Positions 8,005 through 17,234 of a DNA stretch of 54,912 nucleotides are shown here, in pieces. Under the pieces are notes generated by a model. That model had not been told where the DNA came from and searched no databases. It saw only the letters and a program-made list of their open reading frames with translations. The translations under genes and the position numbers were made by a program. This stretch comes from an uncultured Verrucomicrobiota bacterium (GTDB lineage Bacteria > Verrucomicrobiota > Verrucomicrobiia > Opitutales > Opitutaceae): assembly GCA_903856725.1 (NCBI GenBank), contig CAIOCT010000019.1, forward strand, positions 1 through 54,912, given 5' to 3'. How positions within the stretch are numbered: position 1 is the stretch's first letter; each line of letters begins with the position of its first letter.

Positions 8005-8019
8005 TTAGTTTCTTACCTC

Positions 8020-9315
8020 ATGCAAAAGACCGCCCTGCTTAAGATCGACGACAAAGAAATCGCCTGCCCAGTTATGACCGGGACAGAAGGAGAGTTGGCC
8101 ATCGACGCTCGCAACCTGCGCAAGGACAGCGGTTATATTTTTTATGACCAAGGTTATGGTAACACTGGCTCCTGTGAGAGCGCGATTACCTTCCTGGATG
8201 GCGACAATGGCATCTTGCGTCACCGGGGCTACCCTATTGATCAACTCGCAGGTCGTAGCGAATACGTAGAAACTGCTTATTTGATGATCTACGGTGAGCT
8301 GCCAAATCAGCAGCAACGTACGGCCTTTGGTCAGCGCTTGCGCGAGAATGCGGCCATCGAGACGCAGATGCAGAAAATTTTTGAAGGGTTCCCCAAGGAT
8401 GCACCGCCGATGGCGATGTTATCTTCGATTGTGGGTTCACTGGCGGCGCATTACCCGCAATTGGCCACCAATAATTTCGAGAAAGATCTGCAGCAATTTG
8501 ACCTCGCGGCGGCGATGGCCATTTCAAAAATTCGTACGATTGGTGCGATGATTTACCGCCACTCGCGGGGCTTGCCGTTTTTGCACCCCAAGGATTTGCC
8601 GTTTTGCGATAATTTTTTGCACCTCATGTTTTCTGAGCCCTATCAAGATTACGTCTTGGTTCCAGAAGTTACGAAGGCGCTGAATCTCATTTTGCTCATG
8701 CATGCTGATCATGAGCAGAATTGCAGTACGTCGACGGTTCGTATGGTGGGTTCGAGTGGCGCCAATCTATTTACTTCGCTTTCTGCGGGTATCAATGCGC
8801 TATCGGGTCCACTGCACGGTGGCGCCAATACGGCAGTCATGCAAATGCTACAGTCTATTCATGATGAGCATGATGATGGCACGAGATTTATTTCGGCGGC
8901 CAAAGGTGGCAGTAAGAGCAACCGACTTATGGGATTTGGGCACGCGGTTTATCGCAATTTTGATCCGCGGGCGCGGATTATTGGCGAAGCTTGCAGCGTG
9001 GTGCTCGCCAAATTAGGCAAATCGGATCCGCTGCTGGAGATTGCTAAAAATCTGGAACAGGCTGCGCTGAAAGACGATTACTTCATCTCGCGGAAGCTCT
9101 ATCCCAATGTCGATTTTTACAGCGGGATCATTATGCGGGCGCTAGGCGTGCCGACTAACATGTTCACCGTCTTATTCGCTATGGGTCGAGCGCCAGGCTG
9201 GATCGCTAATTGGCGCGAGGTCGCCTCGAATCCCAAAGGTCGTATTTACCGCCCTCGGCAAATCTACGTTGGTCCAGTTAAGCGCGATTATGTGCCTATT
9301 CAGCAGCGTGGCTGA
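8020..9315 (+). CDS. gltA: Citrate synthase
   Basis: 431 residues, the length of hexameric type II bacterial enzymes. It condenses oxaloacetate and acetyl-CoA at the entry of the TCA cycle. Visible motifs are the N-terminal beta domain typical of the long form, HADHEQNCSTSTVRMVGSSGAN with a catalytic-site His, GPLHGGANTAVM, GFGHAVYRNFDPRA with the second His, and NVDFYSGI with the catalytic Asp. KorAB (30725-33592) and a PEP carboxykinase (44517-47966) are elsewhere in the window and touch the same carbon pool. No Shine-Dalgarno motif is seen before the ATG. Confidence 0.97.
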   Translation: MQKTALLKIDDKEIACPVMTGTEGELAIDARNLRKDSGYIFYDQGYGNTGSCESAITFLDGDNGILRHRGYPIDQLAGRSEYVETAYLMIYGELPNQQQRTAFGQRLRENAAIETQMQKIFEGFPKDAPPMAMLSSIVGSLAAHYPQLATNNFEKDLQQFDLAAAMAISKIRTIGAMIYRHSRGLPFLHPKDLPFCDNFLHLMFSEPYQDYVLVPEVTKALNLILLMHADHEQNCSTSTVRMVGSSGANLFTSLSAGINALSGPLHGGANTAVMQMLQSIHDEHDDGTRFISAAKGGSKSNRLMGFGHAVYRNFDPRARIIGEACSVVLAKLGKSDPLLEIAKNLEQAALKDDYFISRKLYPNVDFYSGIIMRALGVPTNMFTVLFAMGRAPGWIANWREVASNPKGRIYRPRQIYVGPVKRDYVPIQQRG

Positions 9316-9336
9316 GGCACCGGTCGCCGCCGAAAG

Positions 9337-10080
9337 TTAAGCCGCGGTGTCGCTCTTGGGCGGCTGGGTATTTTTCGGAGGTGGCGATTTAAGGATTTGG
9401 TCAAGCGTTAGACCTGTAGCGACTTGGAGCCCCTTCAGGAGTCGCCAGAGAGCATACATCATCATGGCCATGCTGGGTATTGAGATGCCGAGGAGACTGA
9501 CCCAATGCATGCGGGCTAGTTCCTGATTAAATATTTCGGTGCCCGGTACGCTTCTGATAATCAAGCGAGCGAAGCCGTAGTTGAGCGCGGCGCTGAGCAA
9601 AAACGATGCGGCCAATAAATGACTGGCAGATCTCATTAAGCGCTGGAATTCGAGCTGCATTCCGCGCTCTTTGAGGGCGATCTCTACTCGCTCAACATCG
9701 ATGACTTGGGGATTGTAGAGCATCTCATGAACGAGGGGTTCCTTCGCCTTCATGGAGGCAAGTACGGCGATCCCGATGAGGGCTGGCAGCGCGCCATCTT
9801 TCACCGCAAACCAAAAACCATCGAGATTCATTAATCCAAACCCACCTGAGATCAGAACGCTGCTAAAGCCGATAATAGAAATGAAATTCATTCGTCGCCG
9901 GCGAAAAAAATCATGGATGCCGTAGGCGAGAGGAAAGATCAGCGCGACAAGTAAGCCTGCTTTGGGGCCTAGGAGTTGATCGCTGCTGCACCAGGACATA
10001 ATCGCGGTGGGCAGGCCAACATTGCAGATAAGATTCAGTAGGAGATTCTCGGGTTTAGGCTTAGAGGGAGTCGCAGGCAT
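9337..10080 (-). CDS. Multi-pass membrane protein, VC0807-like
   Basis: 247 residues with about six hydrophobic segments. Two lie near the N-terminus (LICNVGLPTAIMSW and GLLVALIFPLAYGIHDF) and two follow in the next part (FISIIGFSSVLISGGFGLM and ALPALIGIAVLAS). After a charged, probably cytoplasmic stretch there are two more (HLLAASFLLSAALNYGFA and WVSLLGISIPSMAMMMYALW). The tail is Pro/Lys-rich. The arrangement resembles the VC0807 family of unknown function, a low-certainty assignment. It is convergent with gltA, 21 bases away, and divergent from pdxJ. Confidence 0.7.
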   Translation of the reverse strand: MPATPSKPKPENLLLNLICNVGLPTAIMSWCSSDQLLGPKAGLLVALIFPLAYGIHDFFRRRRMNFISIIGFSSVLISGGFGLMNLDGFWFAVKDGALPALIGIAVLASMKAKEPLVHEMLYNPQVIDVERVEIALKERGMQLEFQRLMRSASHLLAASFLLSAALNYGFARLIIRSVPGTEIFNQELARMHWVSLLGISIPSMAMMMYALWRLLKGLQVATGLTLDQILKSPPPKNTQPPKSDTAA

Positions 10081-10184
10081 GGGCTTGAGAGAAGGGTAAC
10101 GAGGTAAAACGGAAAGGAAGAAACTACGCTAATGGTAAATTTCCTGATTCCCAGTATTCTTAATTTCAGTATTATATTTCTTAG

Positions 10185-10934
10185 ATGATTCTTCTGGGCG
10201 TAAATATTGATCATGCCGCAACTTTGCGACAGGCGCGTTACCGACCGTTCGGCGATGCTGTGGGCGGTAATATTGAGCCGGACCCAGTAGCGCTAGCATT
10301 GCGATGCGAGCAGGCCGGTGCGGATGGAATTACGATTCATCTACGCGAGGATCGGCGTCATATTCAAGAAAGTGATGTGCGGCGTTTGGAGGCAGTTAAA
10401 AAAACTCGCTTGAATCTTGAGATGGCTTGTACCCCGAGCATGACTAACTTTGCTTTGCAGTTGAAGCCGCACTCGGTGTGTCTCGTTCCAGAGAGTCGTG
10501 AGGAAATCACGACAGAAGGGGGGCTCGATGTGGTGAAAAATTTAGAGCGAGTGGCGCGGGTGACAGATGCCATGAATGCGGCCGGCATTAAGGTAAGTCT
10601 TTTTATCGATCCGGATCTTGAGCAAATCGAGCTCGCCGCTCAGTTGAAGGCTACCTGGGTTGAGTTGCATACGGGGGCTTATGCCAACGCCTATTATGGT
10701 GCGGGAAGAGCGGTTGAGTTTGGGCGTTTAATTACGGGTGCTCGGCAGGCGCACGGTGCTGGGCTCATCGTTAATGCGGGGCATGGGATTAACTATATTA
10801 ATATCGCGGAAATTCGCACCCTGCCACATCTGTATGAATTAAACATCGGTCACAGCATCATGAGTCGTGCTTTATTCAGTGGTATTGATGAGGCCGTGCG
10901 CACGATGAAAGTGCTGATGAATCCTGGCCGGTAG
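10185..10934 (+). CDS. pdxJ: Pyridoxine 5'-phosphate synthase
   Basis: 249 residues, normal length. It condenses 1-deoxyxylulose 5-phosphate with 3-amino-2-oxopropyl phosphate to give pyridoxine phosphate in the DXP-dependent vitamin B6 route. Family signatures are VNIDHAATLRQAR at the N-terminus, GITIHLREDRRHIQ, LNLEMACT, LHTGAYANAY and VNAGHGINY. It is followed by acpS, as in many proteobacteria where pdxJ-acpS is a conserved pair. Confidence 0.97.
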   Translation: MILLGVNIDHAATLRQARYRPFGDAVGGNIEPDPVALALRCEQAGADGITIHLREDRRHIQESDVRRLEAVKKTRLNLEMACTPSMTNFALQLKPHSVCLVPESREEITTEGGLDVVKNLERVARVTDAMNAAGIKVSLFIDPDLEQIELAAQLKATWVELHTGAYANAYYGAGRAVEFGRLITGARQAHGAGLIVNAGHGINYINIAEIRTLPHLYELNIGHSIMSRALFSGIDEAVRTMKVLMNPGR

Positions 10935-11026
10935 TGCGATGCGATGTGTGAATCCTGCTGGATCAACCTTCTATTTTTGGATGTTAATTTATGCGCTATT
11001 CGCTTCTCGCTGAAGGCGACTGAACT

Positions 11027-11437
11027 ATGAATATCACCCTTCCCCCTGGCGGTACCTTGATTGGCCTTGGCTGTGACCTTATTGAGGTTGAGCGCATTCA
11101 GGCCATATTAGCGAAGCATGGTGAGCGTTTTCTGAAACGGATTTTTACTGAAGAAGAGCAAGCGTACTGCAACACGCTCAAATATTCTCACAAACACTAC
11201 GCGGCGCGCTGGGCGGCGAAGGAGGCGGTTTCGAAATGTTTTACGACCGGCATAGGTGAGCACCTCGATTGGACTTCGATCTCAGTTTATCATGGGGCGC
11301 GGAAGGAGCCGTTGGTGCGCCTAGATGCAAAAGCGGCGGCGCTTCTCCAGGCAGTTGGCGCGACGCATGTGTGGCTGACTTTATCACATACGGAGAGCCA
11401 TGCGATGGCAGTGGCTGCATTAGTGTCTCATCGTTGA
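11027..11437 (+). CDS. acpS: Holo-[acyl-carrier-protein] synthase
   Basis: 136 residues. It transfers 4'-phosphopantetheine from CoA to apo-ACP. The Mg-binding residues are Asp17 in GLGCDLIEVERI and Glu66 in RWAAKEAVSK, both in their signature contexts, with the C-terminal LSHTESHAMAVAAL strand. A GAAGG lies about 10 bases before the ATG, one of the few Shine-Dalgarno-like motifs in the window. It is 92 bases downstream of pdxJ and 105 bases upstream of nnr. Confidence 0.96.
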   Translation: MNITLPPGGTLIGLGCDLIEVERIQAILAKHGERFLKRIFTEEEQAYCNTLKYSHKHYAARWAAKEAVSKCFTTGIGEHLDWTSISVYHGARKEPLVRLDAKAAALLQAVGATHVWLTLSHTESHAMAVAALVSHR

Positions 11438-11542
11438 GCGCTGCAGGGTGGCCGCCTTATATTGGCGTTAGGTTTTAGGGTCTGACCCAAGTCTGGGTGG
11501 TTATTGCTTTTCTCTATCGGCAGCGCTGCGTAGGATCATGGA

Positions 11543-13105
11543 ATGGTTCAGCCGGCATCAGTCCCTGTTTTAAGTTGTGCGGAGTCTCAGGTATGGGAAG
11601 CAGGTCTGCTTAAAAATCAGGGACAGGAGTGGTTGGCGATGCAGGCGGCGGGGGAGGGTCTGGCAAAGGCGCTCGAGCGAGATTTTTTAGAGATTGGTGG
11701 ATTGCCCGCGGCGCCGCGTTTGTTGGTCTTGGTGGGGAAGGGGCACAACGGAGGTGATGCTTTATTGGCGACGCAATTTTTGCTTAAGATGCGGCCCGCC
11801 GGGACCGTCGATATAGTGATAACTTCTCTGCCGGCTACTCTGCGGCCACTGACGGCACGTGCATTGACTGAGTTACGTCTCACTGGAAACGTACGGGTGC
11901 GCGACGTTACTTTGATTGAATTGAAGGAAGAGCTGGCGAGTTACGATGTATGTTTAGATGGAATTTTTGGTTTTCGATTTCGACTTCCGCTGGATGAGGC
12001 CACTTCGGAATTGTTGGCATGGGCCAATACGCATCCGCGGATTCGCCTGCGCGCGGCGGTGGATTTACCCAGCGGATTGAGCGAGGTGAATGCACCTAAT
12101 ATTTTTCGCGCAGATTTTACCTATGCTACGGGGATCGTAAAGTCGGTGGTGCTGCGGCCGACTAATGCGCATTGGGTGGGGCGGGTTCGTTTGGTTGATC
12201 TTGGGTTTTTCAAAGCAGCTGATGTATCATCCGCCCCCCAAAATCGGGTGTTACAGCCAGCAGTGCTTAGCCAATTGACTCAATGGCGGTCACCCCATTC
12301 GGACAAACGTGCTTTTGGGCATCTCTTGGTGATTGGTGGATCACTTTTTTATCCAGGTGCAGTCCTTTTGACGGTTCGCGCGGCTCTGCGTAGTGGCGTG
12401 GGCTTAGTGACTGCCTTTGTTCCTGAATTTCTAGTGCCTGAATATGCTGCGCGTTATCCGGAGGCTATGTGGGTGGCTTGCCCTAGCAACGCCGCTGGAG
12501 GGTTAGCCTCGAGTGTGCTTCCCTTGGTGCGTGCGCGGTTAGCTCGAGCAGATGCTGTATTAATTGGGCCAGGCTTAGGCGCTGAGCCAGCCACCATAGG
12601 TTGGGTGGTGCAGTTGGTTCAAGAGTTGAAGGTGCCAGTCGTGCTGGATGCTGATGCCTTGCGCCCTGAAGTGATGGCGGCGGCCATGCCGGGATCACTG
12701 ATTGCAACGCCACACCAAGGAGAATTTCAACGTATTGCCGCGGGGCTAACCTTGCCGGAATATTGTAAAAAACATGCGGCGGTGGTGGTTTTAAAAGGTC
12801 CGCGCACGCAAATTTGCAGTCAGTCTTTCGCGGATGATCAGCTCAGCAGTGGCGGCGCGATTATCTATCACTCGCTGAGTGGCGGGCCTATTTTGGCGCG
12901 CGGGGGTAGCGGGGATATGTTGGCGGGTCTGATCGGGGGATTGCTGGCACAGAAGCCTTCAGACCTATTGCTGGTAGCATGCCAAGGAGTGGTGTGGCAT
13001 GGTCGTGCTGCTGATTTACTAGCTCGCGCTCGGGGCCAGGTTGCCGTAGAGATTTCCCAACTTCTAGAGCAGCTTGGGCCGGCGCTCACCCCACTGCATG
13101 ATTGA
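11543..13105 (+). CDS. nnr: Bifunctional NAD(P)H-hydrate epimerase / ADP-dependent NAD(P)H-hydrate dehydratase
   Basis: 520 residues, a two-domain metabolite-repair enzyme. The N-terminal epimerase (YjeF_N, about 1-230) has LVLVGKGHNGGDALLATQFL and the DGIFGFRFRLPL and AAVDLPSG motifs. The C-terminal dehydratase (ribokinase-like, about 250-515) has DKRAFGHLLVIGGS, PVVLDADALRP, TPHQGEF, VVLKGPRTQI and RGGSGDMLAGLIGGLLAQ with the catalytic Asp. AGGA about 7 bases before the ATG is a plausible ribosome-binding site. It overlaps dprA by 8 bases. Confidence 0.95.
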   Translation: MVQPASVPVLSCAESQVWEAGLLKNQGQEWLAMQAAGEGLAKALERDFLEIGGLPAAPRLLVLVGKGHNGGDALLATQFLLKMRPAGTVDIVITSLPATLRPLTARALTELRLTGNVRVRDVTLIELKEELASYDVCLDGIFGFRFRLPLDEATSELLAWANTHPRIRLRAAVDLPSGLSEVNAPNIFRADFTYATGIVKSVVLRPTNAHWVGRVRLVDLGFFKAADVSSAPQNRVLQPAVLSQLTQWRSPHSDKRAFGHLLVIGGSLFYPGAVLLTVRAALRSGVGLVTAFVPEFLVPEYAARYPEAMWVACPSNAAGGLASSVLPLVRARLARADAVLIGPGLGAEPATIGWVVQLVQELKVPVVLDADALRPEVMAAAMPGSLIATPHQGEFQRIAAGLTLPEYCKKHAAVVVLKGPRTQICSQSFADDQLSSGGAIIYHSLSGGPILARGGSGDMLAGLIGGLLAQKPSDLLLVACQGVVWHGRAADLLARARGQVAVEISQLLEQLGPALTPLHD

Positions 13106-14225
13106 TTTATTAACGGAGCGTCAGGCGTTCATGGTTTTGAACGACCTGCCGAATATTGGACCGATCACTTTGAATCGCCTCCTCGAGGAATTCGGCGGTG
13201 ATCCGCGAGCAATCCTCGATACGAATCAACGCCGGCTCGAATCTGTGCGCGGCGTAGGCCCGGAGACGAGTGCTGCTTTGCTCAACTGGCGCACGCATTT
13301 TGATTTACCGCGGGAAGAGGCCTGGCTCATCAAGGCAGAGGCAGCTTTTATCACCCCGCGCGATGCAGGTTATCCGCGCTTATTGCGGGAGATTAATGAT
13401 CCGCCGATTGGGCTTTATCGCAAAGGTGATTATTTATTTGAGCAGCCCTGTATCGCGGTGGTGGGTAGTCGGCGGACGACACTATACGGGCAGGCCATTG
13501 CAAAAAAATTAGGTGCCCAGCTCGCTCAACTTGGATTTTGTGTTGTGAGTGGATTGGCTCGCGGCATCGACACGGCGGCGCATGAGGGGGCGCTTTCGGT
13601 TGGGGGGAAGACGGCGGCGGTGCTTGGCTGTGGCATTGATATTGTTTATCCACCAGAGAATCTTGATCTTTACCGGAGGATCGCAGCCACTGGCGCGGTG
13701 TTATCAGAATTTCCGTTTGGTCGAAAAGCAGATCGACAGTCATTTCCTATGCGCAATCGCGTGGTCTCCGGTATGAGCGAAGGTGTCGTGGTGGTCGAAA
13801 GTGATGTGCAGGGTGGTGCCATGATCACGGCGCGCTTTGCGGGGGAGCAGGGGCGCTTAATTTTTGCAGTTCCAGGGCGCATTGACCAAGCGACGAGTTA
13901 TGGGTGCCACCAGCTTATTCGTGATGGCGCGACGCTGCTCACAAGTGTGGATGACATCGTGTCTGAACTGAGTTACCTTAACGGGCTGCATCCAAAAATA
14001 GCAGCGCTGACGGATGAGCCGAGTCTGCTGGAGCAGCTCCTGCCGCAACTGGATATGTATGAGAAAAGGATAATTGAATCTTTTAAGGGAGGCGCGTTGC
14101 TTGGGATTGATGCGATTACCGCACTCACTGGTTTTACAGTTCCAGTGACGGCGGCGGCCTTAATGGGTTTAGAGCTAAAAAAGCTCGTTTCCAAACGAGC
14201 TGATGGCACCTTCGAAGCTCGCTAG
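13098..14225 (+). CDS. dprA: DNA-processing protein DprA (Smf)
   Basis: 375 residues from the ATG at 13098, which overlaps the nnr stop by 8 bases; an earlier TTG at 13074 is less likely. The N-terminal part (about 1-70) carries helix-hairpin-helix elements (LPNIGPITLNRLLEEF and VRGVGPETSAALL). The Rossmann-like core has CIAVVGSRRTTLYG, VVSGLARGIDTAAHEGAL, AVLGCGIDIVYPPEN, FPMRNRVVSGMS and GAMITARFAGEQGR. The last about 60 residues form a winged-helix domain. DprA loads RecA on incoming single-stranded DNA during transformation, which hints at natural competence or a related recombination role. Confidence 0.95.
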   Translation: MIDLLTERQAFMVLNDLPNIGPITLNRLLEEFGGDPRAILDTNQRRLESVRGVGPETSAALLNWRTHFDLPREEAWLIKAEAAFITPRDAGYPRLLREINDPPIGLYRKGDYLFEQPCIAVVGSRRTTLYGQAIAKKLGAQLAQLGFCVVSGLARGIDTAAHEGALSVGGKTAAVLGCGIDIVYPPENLDLYRRIAATGAVLSEFPFGRKADRQSFPMRNRVVSGMSEGVVVVESDVQGGAMITARFAGEQGRLIFAVPGRIDQATSYGCHQLIRDGATLLTSVDDIVSELSYLNGLHPKIAALTDEPSLLEQLLPQLDMYEKRIIESFKGGALLGIDAITALTGFTVPVTAAALMGLELKKLVSKRADGTFEAR

Positions 14226-14246
14226 CATAAGTTAATTCTATTTTTT

Positions 14247-16349
14247 ATGAAAATTAAATGGCTGGGATTCATCGGAGCATTTTTATTTTTAGGGGCTCAC
14301 AATGTCGGAGCTGCTGAGGCGATAGCGAAGCATGCCATTACCCATGAAGATGTCTGGTTGATGAAGCGTGTTGGCGCACCTGTCCCAAGCCCTGATGGAA
14401 AGTGGGTAGTTTTTTCAGTAACGGAACCTGCTTATGACGCAAAAGAGCAGTGGTCAGATCTCTGGTTGAAATCGCTCAGCGATGGCGCTCCGGCTCGGCG
14501 AATTACTTACAGCAAGGCCGGTGAAGGTGGGGCCACTTGGTCGCCAGATAGCCGAAAATTAGCCTTCACGGCTAAGCGAGAAGGAGACGAAGCGGGGCAG
14601 GTTTACGTGCTTGATCTAGCGACTGGAGGTGAAGCCGAGCGTATTACCATGCTATCGACGGGCGCCAGTGCGCCTAAGTGGAGCGCAGATGGTCGACGCT
14701 TGCTTTTCGTGAGCAATGTTTATCCCGGGGCCGAGGATGATGCTGCTAATAAAAAAGCGGCTAAAGAACGCAAGGACCGCAAATTTAGTGTACGGGTCTA
14801 CGAACAATTCCCTCCACGGTTTTGGAATCAGTGGCTGGATGATCGGAAGGCCCATCTTTTCGTGCAAGAGGCACGCTCTGGCGCGGTAGCGCGAGACTTG
14901 CTGGCTGGTACTCAGCTAGCGGCCAGTCCTGGTTTTGGCGGTTCATTTGGTGATGATGGCCAAAATTTAGAGGCGGAGTGGACGCCAGATGGAACTGCAG
15001 TTATTTTTACCGCACTCATAAATCGCGAGGCGGGGGCGCGGGCCTCGGTCAATTCGCAAATTTTCCAAGTACTGTTGAGTGGGGGTGAGCCCCAGCGCTT
15101 GACCAATGATAATTATAGCTACGGCCAGTTGGGGTTTGCTCCCAATGGCGATCAATTAGTCTGCGCCGTTGATTTTAATACGGCAGGCAAAATTTATGAT
15201 ATCACGCGGCTAGGCAGCTTTTCTTGGCCCTGGAGAAGTTCTACCCCCAAAATTATTACTGATTCGTTCGATCACTCGATTTCCCGTTACGCTACGCCGG
15301 CTGGAGTAGATCGTATATTCTTTACCTTCGAGCAGGCCGGTTTGGATAAGTTATATTCTGTGAGCTATGCGGGCGGAGATGAGCGTGCTGAGGCATCACC
15401 TGTGGCCGGGAGCATTGGCGCGTTGCGGGCGGGCGGTACGGCATTAGTGGGACTATGGGAAAGTGCGACGAGTCCGGCCGAGGTATATTCATTTAATGGG
15501 TCGCCGACAGCGCTCACTCAGATCAACGCGCCCCAGGTGGCCGCGATCGACTGGTTGCCGCTCGAGCATTTTACCTTCAAGGCGTTGGATGGCCGCGAAA
15601 TTCATAATATGATTGTGCGGCCAGCGGGCTTTGATCCGGCAAAGAAATATCCACTCTTTGTGGTTATCCACGGAGGCGCGGCCAATATGTGGCATGACGC
15701 CTTTGGGTTGCGCTGGAATTACCATTTATTAGCTCAGTCCAACTATGTCTTATTGCTGACGGACTATAAAGGTTCGACTGGCTACGGTGAGGAATTTGCC
15801 CGTGCGATTCAATTTGATCCGCTGAAGGGGCCCGCCGATGAAATCAATCAAGCGGCCGCTGAAGCGGTAAAGCGTTATGCTTTTATTGATGGTTCACGCC
15901 TTGCAGCGGGCGGGGCTAGTTATGGTGGCCATTTGTCTAATTGGCTGCAGGCAACCACCACGCGCTATAAATGTATTATTTCTCATGCCGGTGAGGCGGA
16001 CCTCATGATGCAGTGGGGAACGAGCGATAGTGTTTTTAGTCGTGAGGTGAACAGTGGCGGTCCTATTTGGGGCGACAGCAAAGTATGGCGGGAGCAAAGC
16101 CCAGCGCTGCAAGGTGGTAACCGCGAAAAGGGGACGGGCTTTACGTCGCCAATTTTAATTACGGTTGGCGAACAAGATTACCGCGTGCCGATGAATAATG
16201 CACTGATGTGGTTTACTTTAAATCAGCGCTTAAATGTCCCCAGTCGGTTGCTCGTATTTCCTGAGGCCGGTCATCATATTCTACGCGGAGAGGATAGTCG
16301 CTATTGGTATGGAGAGGTGCACGCGTGGTTGGCCAAATATCTCAAATAA
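14247..16349 (+). CDS. Secreted S9 family (prolyl oligopeptidase-type) serine peptidase
   Basis: 700 residues with a signal peptide (MKIKWLGFIGAFLFLGAHNVGAAEA). The first part is a WD40/TolB-like beta-propeller with repeated strands such as VPSPDGKWVVF, TWSPDSRKLAFTA and KWSADGRRLLFVS. The C-terminal alpha/beta-hydrolase domain (from about 450) has PLFVVIHGGAANM, the nucleophile Ser558 in GGASYGGHL, Asp644 in GEQDYRVP and His676 in EAGHHI. It is an oligopeptidase or dipeptidyl aminopeptidase probably acting in the periplasm. It starts 21 bases after dprA. Confidence 0.93.
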   Translation: MKIKWLGFIGAFLFLGAHNVGAAEAIAKHAITHEDVWLMKRVGAPVPSPDGKWVVFSVTEPAYDAKEQWSDLWLKSLSDGAPARRITYSKAGEGGATWSPDSRKLAFTAKREGDEAGQVYVLDLATGGEAERITMLSTGASAPKWSADGRRLLFVSNVYPGAEDDAANKKAAKERKDRKFSVRVYEQFPPRFWNQWLDDRKAHLFVQEARSGAVARDLLAGTQLAASPGFGGSFGDDGQNLEAEWTPDGTAVIFTALINREAGARASVNSQIFQVLLSGGEPQRLTNDNYSYGQLGFAPNGDQLVCAVDFNTAGKIYDITRLGSFSWPWRSSTPKIITDSFDHSISRYATPAGVDRIFFTFEQAGLDKLYSVSYAGGDERAEASPVAGSIGALRAGGTALVGLWESATSPAEVYSFNGSPTALTQINAPQVAAIDWLPLEHFTFKALDGREIHNMIVRPAGFDPAKKYPLFVVIHGGAANMWHDAFGLRWNYHLLAQSNYVLLLTDYKGSTGYGEEFARAIQFDPLKGPADEINQAAAEAVKRYAFIDGSRLAAGGASYGGHLSNWLQATTTRYKCIISHAGEADLMMQWGTSDSVFSREVNSGGPIWGDSKVWREQSPALQGGNREKGTGFTSPILITVGEQDYRVPMNNALMWFTLNQRLNVPSRLLVFPEAGHHILRGEDSRYWYGEVHAWLAKYLK

Positions 16350-16380
16350 GGCGGGGTGACGCATCGGCCAGTCTCATCGC

Positions 16381-16722
16381 TTAACCCGGTGGCCAAGCCA
16401 AGGAGCGCTGACCGAGTAAGTGTACATGCAGGTGTGGCACGCTTTCGCCGCCGTCACGGCCTTGGTTGATGACGAGGCGATAGCCAGATTCAGCAATGCC
16501 CAGCTGCTTGGCTACATTGGAAGCGGTGAGTAAAAGATGCCCAAGAAGAGCTTGATCACTCGCGCTGGCATTACCGATGCGTGGAATGAGTTGTTTGGGG
16601 ATGATGAGCACATGAATGGGCGCTTGGGGGGTCACATCATGAATGGCGATGCAGAGTTCGTCCTCGTGCACAAATTTTGCGGGAATTTCTCGGCCGATTA
16701 TTTTTTGAAAAATAGTTTTCAT
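16381..16722 (-). CDS. HIT family (HINT-like) purine nucleoside phosphoramidase
   Basis: 113 residues. The histidine triad VPHLHVHLLG is close to the C-terminus, and the sequence IFQKIIGREIPAKFVHEDEL at the start and PQAPIHVLIIPKQ in the middle are typical for the HINT/HinT branch. It hydrolyses nucleoside phosphoramidates or aminoacyl-adenylates in the cytosol. It is the last gene of a minus-strand cluster running from the amidotransferase at 18284, and is convergent with the S9 peptidase. Confidence 0.94.
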   Translation of the reverse strand: MKTIFQKIIGREIPAKFVHEDELCIAIHDVTPQAPIHVLIIPKQLIPRIGNASASDQALLGHLLLTASNVAKQLGIAESGYRLVINQGRDGGESVPHLHVHLLGQRSLAWPPG

Positions 16723-16757
16723 GGCAAAGCTGCCGGTGGCTCGTTTCCGGCGAAAAT

Positions 16758-17234
16758 TTACAGGAACAGCAGATTGAGCGTAGCGTGCCGCAGTGAGCGA
16801 GCGGCGGCCAGTTCTCGGATGAAAGTGAGTGTTTCATCGTATTCGCGGCGGCGGCGCTCGGTCCAGCGTTTGCTGGGTGGGCAATGAGCCGTGCGCAGAT
16901 TAGTGATAAGCAGGGTCGATTCGGAGTAAGCGGCCAGTTGTTTTAAGCCCTGCATGACGCTCGCACGCGTGAACAGTGGAGTGGCGCCGGTATAATCAGC
17001 GCTAGCATCCCAGTGAAAAAATCCATGCTCCGATTGAGCGGAGCAGAGCCGTTGGAGTAAGAGAGCTGCTGCTTTAACAAAGGCGGGGTCGCTGGGCGCC
17101 CGTTCTTCGGCTTCGCCCAGAGAGGTGCTGATGGCCTCATCAATTTGTTGTGCCAGATAGAGATCGTGCCCGGTCAGTGGGGCAAAGAGGGCGTTAAGAA
17201 AATGCAGCCGGCGCAGTTGCAGGGGGCGCGTCAT
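16758..17234 (-). CDS. Hypothetical protein in the nrdR operon
   Basis: 158 residues, mostly alpha-helical by composition, with no membrane segment. I do not recognise a family. The start ATG overlaps the nrdR stop (ATGA), so the two are translationally coupled. Visible features are an N-terminal helix LQLRRLHFLNALFAPLTGHDLYLAQQIDEAI and a central aromatic patch GFFHWDASADYTGATPLF. An Arg-rich stretch near residue 125 (SKRWTERRRREYDETLTF) follows. The Arg-rich segment could bind nucleic acid or nucleotides, which is speculation. The coupling suggests a role near NrdR or the downstream HIT protein. Confidence 0.75.
   Translation of the reverse strand: MTRPLQLRRLHFLNALFAPLTGHDLYLAQQIDEAISTSLGEAEERAPSDPAFVKAAALLLQRLCSAQSEHGFFHWDASADYTGATPLFTRASVMQGLKQLAAYSESTLLITNLRTAHCPPSKRWTERRRREYDETLTFIRELAAARSLRHATLNLLFL

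Noticed and set aside
13074-13097. TTG start for dprA 24 bases upstream
   Set aside because: It lies inside nnr and adds MGRRSPHC without family likeness; the ATG at 13098 is better.
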